From an uncultured bacterium (GTDB lineage Bacteria > Cyanobacteriota > Vampirovibrionia > Gastranaerophilales > Gastranaerophilaceae), in NCBI GenBank assembly GCA_900554385.1, contig USHE01000039.1:1-12665 (forward strand): a DNA stretch of 12,665 bases. The letters run 5' to 3'. Shown in pieces: positions 6,457-12,665 of the stretch. The position numbers and the translations under genes were made by a program. The notes under the pieces were generated by a model that made no database searches, was not told where the DNA came from, and was given only the letters and a program-made list of their open reading frames with translations. Positions within the stretch are counted from its first letter, which is position 1. Every line of letters begins with the position of its first letter.

Positions 6457-7203
6457 TTATTTAGGCAGATTGTTGAAATAATCCTTTTCGGTTAGAGCTT
6501 TTGCTGTGCAGCCAAGTCCATTTTTTACTGAAGTACTAGTGTGAGAGCAGTATTCATCTTCCGGAAATATCGAATTTTCCACACCCATTGGAAGAAGTTT
6601 GCCTGTATTTTGATTAATTTCAAACATAAAGAAATCATGTCCAAATCTGTTAGGACGTTTTTTCCAGCCGTTTACGTCAATACAGATAAAGAATTTTCCG
6701 GCTGTATCCTGATCGCTGGTACTCGTATCAAAGAAGATAAAACTCCCGTCTGTTATTGACATAATTCCATCATTGCAATATCCGCTTGCGTTGGCAGATT
6801 TCGCATTATAACTTTTATAATTGTTCCTTATGAAAGTTGTACCATCTGTTCCTGAGTAGGCTTTTAGCGGAAATATTGACAGTGGACAGTTTTTCTGACC
6901 ATCAATGCAAATTGAGGACTGTTTATATTGCTTTTGCATATAGTTTATAAATTTTGTAAACTCGCCCTTATTCATATCGGCTGTTGTCCCGATATAAAAT
7001 CCGCTGCCTCCGTATTCTTGTAAGAATATACTCTGTATTGCTTGTCCGAGTTGTGAATATGTCTTTTTAAAAGCGGTTTCAAGCTCTTTATTCTTTGTGT
7101 TATTAATAACTGTCGGGAGAGTCATTGCAGCAACTACGCCGATTATTCCGAGAGTAATTAGAACTTCTGCAAGGGTAAATCCTTTTAATTTAAGCTTTAA
7201 CAT
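6457..7203 (-). CDS. Type IV pilin-like / type II secretion pseudopilin-like protein
   Basis: The 248-residue precursor begins MLKLKLKG followed by FTLAEVLITLGIIGVVAAM. This is a class III signal: a short basic leader, Gly at -1, Phe at +1, Glu at +5 (residue 13), then an about 20-residue hydrophobic helix. Prepilin peptidase would cut after G8 and methylate F9. The C-terminal part has cysteines (including CIDGQKNC and GYCNDG) that could form disulfides, and ends with a GHDFFMFEINQNTGKLLP-type segment common in secreted pseudopilin-like proteins. GGAGGA before ATG 7203 supports the start. No pilus assembly genes are nearby, so it is probably one of several dispersed minor pilins. Such orphan prepilin-like proteins are, to my knowledge, abundant in gut Gastranaerophilales. 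Partner machinery and substrate are unknown. Confidence 0.85.
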   Translation of the reverse strand: MLKLKLKGFTLAEVLITLGIIGVVAAMTLPTVINNTKNKELETAFKKTYSQLGQAIQSIFLQEYGGSGFYIGTTADMNKGEFTKFINYMQKQYKQSSICIDGQKNCPLSIFPLKAYSGTDGTTFIRNNYKSYNAKSANASGYCNDGIMSITDGSFIFFDTSTSDQDTAGKFFICIDVNGWKKRPNRFGHDFFMFEINQNTGKLLPMGVENSIFPEDEYCSHTSTSVKNGLGCTAKALTEKDYFNNLPK

Positions 7204-7238
7204 TATATTTCCTCCAAGAATTTAAAGTATCTATTTAT

Positions 7239-7267
7239 ATAATATCATATTTAACTTTAAAAAACAA
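7239..7267 (-). promoter_or_regulatory. Candidate promoter of the prepilin-like gene
   Basis: On the minus strand TTGTTT (7267-7262) and TATTAT (7244-7239) are separated by 17 bp. The -10 matches 5 of 6 and the -35 matches 3 of 6. It lies between the divergent prepilin-like and XRE genes. Confidence 0.45.
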
Positions 7268-7340
7268 TAGAAACTTAAATAAATACTTTATGTTTTTACC
7301 CTTTAGTTTTAGCAAATAATTTATGGAAAGGGTAATGCGG

Positions 7341-7664
7341 ATGGATATCAAAAAACAACTTGGTAAAAAAATTCAAACTATACGTAAATCACAAGGCTTT
7401 ACGCAGGAAAAACTTGCGGAAGCAATAGGAATAGAACCTCCGAGTTTGAGTTATATTGAAACAGGCAAATTTGCTCCGTCTGCCGAAACATTGCAAAAAT
7501 TATCAGAGGTTTTAAATGTCGCAATTTGGGAGTTTTATTATTTTGAAAATATCAGCAAGGAAAAAATGATTGAAACATTATCTGAGGCAATGGCTGAGGA
7601 TGATAATTTAACCAGAATTTTTTATAACCTTTACTTGTCAATTAAATTTAACAAAAAATTTTAA
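7341..7664 (+). CDS. XRE-family helix-turn-helix transcriptional regulator
   Basis: The 107-residue protein is a single Cro/C1-type HTH domain: LGKKIQTIRKSQGFTQEKLA, then IEPPSLSYIETGKFAPSAETLQKLSEVLNV, followed by a short helical tail (about residues 65-107) that may dimerise. Three in-frame ATGs exist (7323, 7335, 7341). GGAAAGGG (7325-7332) lies 8 nt before 7341 but overlaps or abuts the others, so 7341 is preferred. It is divergent from the prepilin-like gene and 56 bp upstream of the glycosyltransferase pair, which has its own strong promoter. Its targets are unknown; it may regulate either neighbour or itself. It is a small stand-alone regulator with no metal- or ligand-binding domain and no protease partner, so it is not obviously part of a toxin-antitoxin pair. 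Confidence 0.9.
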   Translation: MDIKKQLGKKIQTIRKSQGFTQEKLAEAIGIEPPSLSYIETGKFAPSAETLQKLSEVLNVAIWEFYYFENISKEKMIETLSEAMAEDDNLTRIFYNLYLSIKFNKKF

Positions 7665-7682
7665 TCAGTACATTATACAAAG

Positions 7683-7711
7683 TTGACATTAGTACTTGAT
7701 AATAATATTAT
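7683..7711 (+). promoter_or_regulatory. Strong promoter of the glycosyltransferase operon
   Basis: TTGACA (7683-7688) is perfect and TATTAT (7706-7711) matches 5 of 6, with a 17-bp spacer. The predicted start near 7718 is only a few bases before the ATG at 7721, implying a leaderless or nearly leaderless message. Confidence 0.7.
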
Positions 7712-7720
7712 TAGGTTATT

Positions 7721-8710
7721 ATGCCTAAGGTATCGATTATAGTTCCTGTTTATAATGTTGAGAAATATTTGCCAAAGTGTCTTGAAAGCCTTGTTAATCA
7801 AACGTTCAAGGGTATTGAGATTATTTGCGTTGATGACGGTGCCACCGATGGTTCTGCCGATGTCTTAACTTCTTTTGCACAAAAGGATGACCGTATAAAA
7901 ATTATTACAAAAGAGAATGGCGGATTGTTTTCGGCACGCCATGAGGGCATGAATTATATTAATGGCGATTACACAATCTTTGTAGATTCAGACGATTGGG
8001 TTTGCGAAAATCTTGTGGAAAAATGTCTTGCCGTTGCGGCTGATGATGAGCCTGATATTATTGTATTCGGAGCTTATTCAGTTCGTGAAAAAAATGGCAA
8101 AGTTCTCTGCAAACGAGGCGGATACGATTTCTCTAAAATCCCTCGTAAATATCGTGGCGGCAGATGCTTTAATAAGAATGATTTTAAAAAGGATATTTTT
8201 AAATTTCCTCCGACAGCTTGGAGCAATAAGTATCGCTCGGAATTTCTTTTAAAATATAATATAAGGTTTCAAGAAATTAAAAATGGCGAAGATCAGCTGT
8301 TTTTTATTCATTCAATGCTTTGTGCTAATAAGATTAAAGTCGTTGAAGATAATCTTTATTACTATATAAAAAGCCGTGCGGGGGCGATTACTGCCGTTAA
8401 TAAAAAAACAAGTCTTTCGCCTATCTATAATGTTTATGAGATTGAAAAACTTCTGGAAAATTTAGGAGTTGAAGAAAAATATAAAAAATTTATTATTGGA
8501 AAATATTTTAAAAAATCGCTAAGCTGGTATACAAAAGCTTCTGATGAAATTGAGGAAAATTTTTATAATGAGCTTTTAAAGCTTCAAAAGTATTTGGATG
8601 AAAAGTATTCCGGCTGTTGGTGGAGTAAGTTTGTTATTGAAAGACGAATTTCATACACAAAATTAAAACTAAAATTATTGTTAGCAGAATTATTAGGAGT
8701 AATTAAGTGA
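7721..8710 (+). CDS. Family 2 glycosyltransferase (first of a tandem pair)
   Basis: The 329-residue protein has an N-terminal GT-A fold: VSIIVPVYNVEKYLPKCLES (4-23), IICVDDGATDGS (34-45), KENGG (64-68) and the metal-binding DSDDW (89-93). GED at 189-191 is probably the catalytic-base region. The C-terminal third (about 210-329) is basic and helical, as in GT2 enzymes that add sugars to lipid-linked or surface polysaccharides at the inner membrane face. There is no transmembrane segment. The sugar donor and acceptor cannot be inferred. The start matches where family members normally begin (MPKVSIIVPVYN), yet only AGG (7713-7715) resembles a ribosome site. The stop overlaps the next gene's start, so the two are translated as a pair. 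SARHEGM replaces the more usual SAARNxG. Confidence 0.92.
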   Translation: MPKVSIIVPVYNVEKYLPKCLESLVNQTFKGIEIICVDDGATDGSADVLTSFAQKDDRIKIITKENGGLFSARHEGMNYINGDYTIFVDSDDWVCENLVEKCLAVAADDEPDIIVFGAYSVREKNGKVLCKRGGYDFSKIPRKYRGGRCFNKNDFKKDIFKFPPTAWSNKYRSEFLLKYNIRFQEIKNGEDQLFFIHSMLCANKIKVVEDNLYYYIKSRAGAITAVNKKTSLSPIYNVYEIEKLLENLGVEEKYKKFIIGKYFKKSLSWYTKASDEIEENFYNELLKLQKYLDEKYSGCWWSKFVIERRISYTKLKLKLLLAELLGVIK

Positions 8711-9588
8711 GTGAGATAAAAGTTTCTGTTGTTGTACCTGTCTATAACGTAGAAAAATATTTAAGACAATGCCTTGATTCTATAGTAAATCAAACGCTTA
8801 AAGAAATTGAAATTATATGCATAAACGACGGTTCAAAAGATAGTTCGTTAGAAATTTTAAAGGAATTCGCCCAAAAAGATTTGCGTATAAGAATTGTTGA
8901 TAAGGAAAATGAAGGGATTTCAGCTGCGAGAAATCAAGGAATGGAACTTGCTAACGGAGAATATATAAGTTTTATCGATTCTGATGATTGGATTAATGAA
9001 ACTTATTTGGAAGCTCTATACACTGCAGCTAAAAAGTATGACAGTGATATAGCGTGCAGTAGTATAATAAGGGTTACAGGCAAAAGAAGAAGGAATAAAT
9101 TAATATATAAACAGGAAGAATTTACAAAAGATAGAGATAAAAAAAATGAATTAACTAATGCTCCGATTTATAGTTATGTTTGGAATAAAATTTATAAGCG
9201 TGAAACGCTTTTAAACAGCGAGGTTAAATTCCCTATAGGTCGTGTATATGAGGATGTAATCTGGTGTTTAAAAGCCATCTATTATCTGGATGGTGTGGTA
9301 ACAGTACCGACAGCGGTTTACTATTACCGTAAAAATCCGACATCAATAATGTCCAGTAAATCAGCGCAAAATGTAAAAGATTATGAAATTTCAGAAAAAG
9401 AAATGCTGGAATTTGCCAAAGAAAAAAATCTAAAACTTTTAGAAGGCTACAAATATTCAAAGCGCGACAGATATAGATTTTTAGGAATAACGGTTATGAA
9501 GCGTTTTTATTATTATCCTGACATAATAGAGTATTGCTTGCTTGGATTTATCCCAATATATCGCGGCAAAATAAAATCGCAAAAATAA
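8707..9588 (+). CDS. Family 2 glycosyltransferase (second of the tandem pair)
   Basis: The 293-residue GT-A protein shows VSVVVPVYNVEKYLRQCLDS (6-25), IICINDGSKDSS (36-47), SAARNQGM (72-79), DSDDW (91-95) and YEDVIW (181-186). The start is GTG 8707, overlapping the previous gene's TGA (GTGA), with AGGAG at 8695-8699, 7 nt upstream. This is a classic coupled start. It resembles its upstream neighbour closely in the GT-A half, suggesting tandem duplication followed by divergence in the C-terminal acceptor-binding part. It is likely to act in the same surface glycan pathway by adding a successive sugar. No membrane segment is evident. The substrate is unknown. The next gene is a tRNA about 100 bp downstream, and no clear terminator lies between them. 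Confidence 0.92.
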   Translation: MSEIKVSVVVPVYNVEKYLRQCLDSIVNQTLKEIEIICINDGSKDSSLEILKEFAQKDLRIRIVDKENEGISAARNQGMELANGEYISFIDSDDWINETYLEALYTAAKKYDSDIACSSIIRVTGKRRRNKLIYKQEEFTKDRDKKNELTNAPIYSYVWNKIYKRETLLNSEVKFPIGRVYEDVIWCLKAIYYLDGVVTVPTAVYYYRKNPTSIMSSKSAQNVKDYEISEKEMLEFAKEKNLKLLEGYKYSKRDRYRFLGITVMKRFYYYPDIIEYCLLGFIPIYRGKIKSQK

Positions 9589-9687
9589 ATATTGCAAAAG
9601 AAAATGTTTATGATAACATAAAGACAAGAGGGATGAATACAGATACCCCACAGAAACCAAACGTCTGGAAAATTCCTCTGGATCCAA

Positions 9688-9761
<74 letters not shown>

Positions 9762-9773
9762 TTTGTACAATAT

Positions 9774-9797
9774 AAGCGGGTTTTAACCCGCTTTTTT
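9774..9797 (+). terminator. Terminator of tRNA-Arg
   Basis: AAGCGGG (9774-9780) pairs with CCCGCTT (9787-9793) around a 6-nt loop, followed directly by four further T residues. It lies 12 nt after the tRNA. Confidence 0.88.
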
Positions 9798-9934
9798 AAT
9801 GCAAAATTTCATTAATTTTATATTAATTGTCGGAGAATTGTCGTAATAAAATTCAAAAAGATTAAAAAATGTACTAAATATTTTTATTTTTAGTAGTTTT
9901 CTTACACTATAAAAACAAAAAATAAAAACCCTAT

Positions 9935-10084
9935 GGTTAATGTGGTTAATCTGGTTAATGTAAGACTATGAGAGAGTTTTCAGATTAACCGTTTCGGTGA
10001 GTGTAGTTAATGTAAGTAAAATCTATACTTTCAGAAATAGTCTATTTTAAAACCCTTGCTATAAGCGACATTCACACATTAACC
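9935..10084. repeat. Cluster of six 9-bp motifs (GGTTAATGT type), iteron- or operator-like
   Basis: In the otherwise gene-free stretch 9798-10190, three copies stand in perfect tandem (GGTTAATGT 9935-9943, GGTTAATCT 9944-9952, GGTTAATGT 9953-9961). An inverted AGATTAACC (9982-9990), a direct AGTTAATGT (10005-10013) and an inverted ACATTAACC (10076-10084) follow. GTTAATGTAAG recurs exactly at 9954-9964 and 10006-10016. GGTTAATCTG (9944-9953) and CAGATTAACC (9981-9990) form a perfect 10-bp inverted repeat. The mixed orientations suggest protein-binding sites: a replication-initiator or primase origin, or a phage operator. Nothing else was seen in the stretch beyond a weak AT hairpin (9872-9895). 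Confidence 0.8.
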
Positions 10085-10143
10085 GTGCTTGGTAAAAATA
10101 AATTAAAAACTCTTGAAATTTATATCGTATAGTTATAAAAATA

Positions 10144-10152
10144 TGCTATAAT
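10144..10152 (+). promoter_or_regulatory. Extended -10 promoter for the tail genes
   Basis: TGCTATAAT combines a perfect TATAAT (10147-10152) with the TGn extension. No convincing -35 is present, which an extended -10 can tolerate. The predicted start is about 30 nt before the tape-measure ATG. Confidence 0.55.
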
Positions 10153-10190
10153 ATTATTATAACAAGTATCTTAAATATAGGAGAAATAAT

Positions 10191-11726
10191 ATGTCTATTG
10201 GTGAGTTATTTATAGAGTTAGGTGTTGTAGGAAATCCTGAACAAGTTGAAAAGTTTAATAAAAAGATTAAAGAAACCGCAAAGAGTATGGATTTAACTCT
10301 GAAAAGTACGATTAAAGCAAATGGAGGGATACAAGATTTAGAAAAAGGGTTTAAGACATTTATTGCAACAGTTAAAGCTTTGCCGGTATTATGGGTAATA
10401 AATCAGCTGGCTAATTTAACAACCGAGCTTACACAGACTAATCAAGCCATGCTTGACTTAACCCGTACATCAGATATTGCACTGGGAAAATTCCAGAAAT
10501 GGGGCAGTATCGGCAAAATGCTCGGGGTAGAGAATGCAGACCAGCAGCTTGAAGGGTTAAATCAAAGAATGTTTGATTTAATGCTGACAGGAGAGGGTGC
10601 AAGAGGCTTTCAGCTTGCGGGGATTAATCCGGTTGGGCAGGATGCCGAAGGTGTGCTTGAACAACTACGGGCACGTGTAAGCAGGATGAACGACACAACG
10701 GCTACATACCTTCTACAGCAAATGGGCTTAGACCCCAGAATGTTACACCTTTTAAGGCTGACAAGACAAGAATTTGACGGGTTGAGTGAAGCTATTCGGA
10801 AATACCAGCTTTCCCCCGATGATACAAAGCGTATTCAAGCGTTTAATATTCAAATTCAGATAGCCGGAATAAAACTAAGGTATTTGAAAGATAAAGCAAT
10901 TATGGCGTTAATGCCAGCGTGGACGCAGTTTATGGCGAGTTTAGCCAGAGTAACCGAAGGACTCGAAACTGCCGTAAAATGGGTAACGGATTTTATAAGC
11001 AAATCTCCTGGCTTGCAGAGTGCTTTAAAGGGTGTTGCTGTTGCCCTGGGAATAATATTTGCTGTTGCTCATCCTCTGCTTGCCCTCTTTGTGGCGTTGT
11101 ACCTTATAATTGATGACGTTATGGCTTATTTTAACGGCGGGCGAAGCCTCACAGGCGCATTCATGTATAAACTGGACGACTACATCCAAGAACTCAAAGA
11201 CAAATTCGGCGACCTTTCGTTAGACAAGGTAATTCCGCAGGTAATACTTGATGTAGGTGAGGTTATAATCAAAGCCGGTAAGGTAACATTAGAGAGAGCA
11301 CATCGACAAGCGTTAAAGGGTTTGGTTTCTGATAATGTCATTACTCAGGTTTTAAGAGATACAAATCATCCGCATGCCGCGGACTATTTAAATACGTTAC
11401 TAAAAAGCGGTCCATTTCAAATGGTACAAACAATGTACGCTCTTACGGTTCTACAGCTTGAAAAATTAAAAGAAATTCAAGAACAAAGCGGAACAGCAAC
11501 AGGCGGAGCGGCGCCAATACTCGGTTACACCGGAAACCTTCCAAATCTTGACAATATGTTTATAAGCCCGGCTATGCAGCGTAATATATCTAATTCAAAC
11601 ACTACCACTAACACTGATAACAGACAGATTAATCAAAATATTTCAATACAATCAAGCCAACCTGTCTATGACATCCAAAACCAACTAACATATGCGCGTA
11701 ACGCAATGGCGGCAGGCTGGGTGTAA
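10191..11726 (+). CDS. Phage tail tape-measure-like protein
   Basis: The 511-residue protein starts with a helical, lysine-rich segment of the kind seen in tape-measure proteins. It contains a long hydrophobic stretch (about 281-307) leading into YLIIDDVMAYFNGGRS (304-319), a motif I associate with tape-measure proteins of contractile-tailed phages, and a Thr/Asn/Gln-rich C-terminal part (about 460-500). A tape-measure protein sets tail length inside the tail tube and can help DNA entry. At 511 residues it is short, suggesting a short tail. AGGAG (10179-10183) lies 7 nt before the ATG. A Dit-like gene follows after 13 bp, the normal order in phage tail modules. The gene looks intact. The assignment rests on motif memory plus context; a large structural protein of unknown role is the alternative. 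Confidence 0.75.
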   Translation: MSIGELFIELGVVGNPEQVEKFNKKIKETAKSMDLTLKSTIKANGGIQDLEKGFKTFIATVKALPVLWVINQLANLTTELTQTNQAMLDLTRTSDIALGKFQKWGSIGKMLGVENADQQLEGLNQRMFDLMLTGEGARGFQLAGINPVGQDAEGVLEQLRARVSRMNDTTATYLLQQMGLDPRMLHLLRLTRQEFDGLSEAIRKYQLSPDDTKRIQAFNIQIQIAGIKLRYLKDKAIMALMPAWTQFMASLARVTEGLETAVKWVTDFISKSPGLQSALKGVAVALGIIFAVAHPLLALFVALYLIIDDVMAYFNGGRSLTGAFMYKLDDYIQELKDKFGDLSLDKVIPQVILDVGEVIIKAGKVTLERAHRQALKGLVSDNVITQVLRDTNHPHAADYLNTLLKSGPFQMVQTMYALTVLQLEKLKEIQEQSGTATGGAAPILGYTGNLPNLDNMFISPAMQRNISNSNTTTNTDNRQINQNISIQSSQPVYDIQNQLTYARNAMAAGWV

Positions 11727-11739
11727 GGAGGATTCTATT

Positions 11740-12570
11740 ATGTCAACACAAACACCATTATTAGAGACCGGGATAACAGTAACAGCTACAGCCACTGCAG
11801 CAGATGAGCTGTTAATAAAAAATCAGACAGGCTTATATTTTGATATAATTAACGAACATTCCGTATCTATACAAAACCAGATAACAGATAACTATATTGA
11901 GAATAACACCGCGATACAAGACCATATAGCACAGAATCCTACTGTAATCTCATTGAGAGGTTTGTCGGGGGAAGTTGTATATACACCGCCGGTAACAGCT
12001 TTAAATTGGATGTATTCAAAGGCTAATACAGCTATTCAGAAGACATTCAACTCCGGTAACATGATGGCTAATACGAACATCCTGACAGATAAATTAACAG
12101 CAATTCCGGCCTTGTTGCCGCCTGTAGATAACGTTACGCAGATGGCAAAAAATGTCGTTCAATATGTTGAGGCTTCTGTTGATAGATATGTAAAAATCGT
12201 CAAAAATTTTACATCTGACCTTGACCGTCAGACAAGACTGGAACAGATATACAATGACCTGATAGCCTTGAGGGCTGCAAATGTTCTTATGTATGTAGAA
12301 ACTCCCTATGCAGTTTTTCAGGATATGGCTATACAATCAATAACCCTGCATCAGGGAGACCAGAATTACATTACAGACATTGAGCTGACCCTAAAACAAA
12401 TCAACTTTGCAACAACCTACACGACAAAACCTGATGAAAGTGTTATGGCGAAATATAACGCTATGCAAAGAACAGAAGAAGCTAACCACGGAAAGGCGCC
12501 GGGGGTTGAGGTCAACAGGGATTCTATTTATAATTATCTAAATGGATGTTGCCTTCAGATGTTCCTGTAA
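11740..12570 (+). CDS. Dit-like phage tail / baseplate protein; 3' end probably frameshifted
   Basis: AAGGAGG precedes ATG 11740 at a good distance; a longer frame starting at 11692 lacks a ribosome site and overlaps the previous gene, so it is not used. The 276-residue product contains VSIQNQITDNYIENNTAIQD and PTVISLRGLSGEV (68-80), then DMAIQSITLHQ and DIELTLKQINFA (213-224). That layout matches Dit-like N-terminal domains of phage distal tail or baseplate proteins, in which the IxSIxxxxxxxxxxDxELTLKQI-type strand pair recurs. Such proteins join the tail tube to the baseplate. Its position directly after the tape-measure gene supports the call. The last residues (NGCCLQMFL) look unnatural, while the -1 frame reads KWMLPSDVPVSNYKKK and stops at 12590, just before another ATG. 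A single-base indel near 12534-12543 is likely. Family call is moderate; tail role is well supported by context. Confidence 0.7.
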   Translation: MSTQTPLLETGITVTATATAADELLIKNQTGLYFDIINEHSVSIQNQITDNYIENNTAIQDHIAQNPTVISLRGLSGEVVYTPPVTALNWMYSKANTAIQKTFNSGNMMANTNILTDKLTAIPALLPPVDNVTQMAKNVVQYVEASVDRYVKIVKNFTSDLDRQTRLEQIYNDLIALRAANVLMYVETPYAVFQDMAIQSITLHQGDQNYITDIELTLKQINFATTYTTKPDESVMAKYNAMQRTEEANHGKAPGVEVNRDSIYNYLNGCCLQMFL

Positions 12571-12590
12571 GTAACTATAAAAAGAAATAA
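12543..12590 (+). other. Probable displaced C-terminus of the Dit-like gene (-1 frame)
   Basis: The frame reads WMLPSDVPVSNYKKK and then TAA (12588-12590). It is closed upstream by a TAA at 12531-12533 and has no ribosome site of its own, so it is unlikely to be a separate gene. The sequence looks like a natural soluble protein end, unlike the Cys-Cys-Leu-rich end of the annotated frame. Confidence 0.5.
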
Positions 12591-12665
12591 ATATGGCGGT
12601 GGCACTTATGGAAGCGGCTTTAAGCAAGATTAGATCAAACTTTAAAATTGCTATATAAGAAAACC

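Noticed and set aside
12593..12658. 21-codon frame MAVALMEAALSKIRSNFKIAI at the right end
   Set aside because: There is no good ribosome site and the frame is short. It may be the start of the next tail gene carrying a frameshift, but the window ends too soon to judge.

Overview
The window is AT-rich bacterial DNA with strong Shine-Dalgarno sites and near-consensus sigma70-type promoters. The best lineage clue is the prepilin-like protein at 6457-7203, whose N-terminus (GFTLAEVLITLGIIGVVAAM) is of a type I associate with gut Gastranaerophilales (Melainabacteria, non-photosynthetic relatives of Cyanobacteria). The small XRE regulators and GT2 enzymes fit, but this assignment is an inference from memory and not a search result.

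Left part (1-3393): the start of a ROK-family sugar kinase gene (minus strand, with an in-frame stop) is divergent from a large GH57 alpha-glucan-active enzyme. Then come a 60-residue orphan protein, a bidirectional terminator and dut (dUTPase, minus strand).

Centre (3394-3778): a 385-bp interval without conventional genes has the architecture of a type I toxin-antitoxin locus. A 24-residue hydrophobic, lysine-containing peptide is encoded on the minus strand behind a perfect TTGACA-17-TATAAT promoter and a 12-nt Shine-Dalgarno sequence. A plus-strand RNA from a perfect TTGACA-16-TATAAT promoter covers most of its reading frame and 3' region. Each of the two hairpins is continuous (through a G-U pair) only in the transcript it would terminate. 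I do not recognise the peptide as a described family, and this is the most interesting item in the window.

Middle (3739-9588): alaS (minus strand) is full length in frame, but it carries two stop codons and lacks the CGGTH metal-binding motif. Upstream of it are a prepilin-like gene (minus strand), a divergent XRE regulator, and a two-gene, translationally coupled GT2 glycosyltransferase operon with a strong promoter that would give an almost leaderless mRNA.

Right part (9688-12665): tRNA-Arg(UCU) with its terminator is followed by a 430-bp non-coding stretch holding six copies of a 9-bp motif (GGTTAATGT), then a phage tail tape-measure-like gene and a Dit-like tail/baseplate gene. This looks like the edge of a prophage, phage remnant or tail-like particle cluster beside a tRNA. 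No integrase or capsid gene is visible.

Three genes (ROK kinase, alaS, Dit-like) carry disruptions inside otherwise well-conserved reading frames. Since alaS is normally essential, consensus or assembly error is a serious alternative to real decay for all three.
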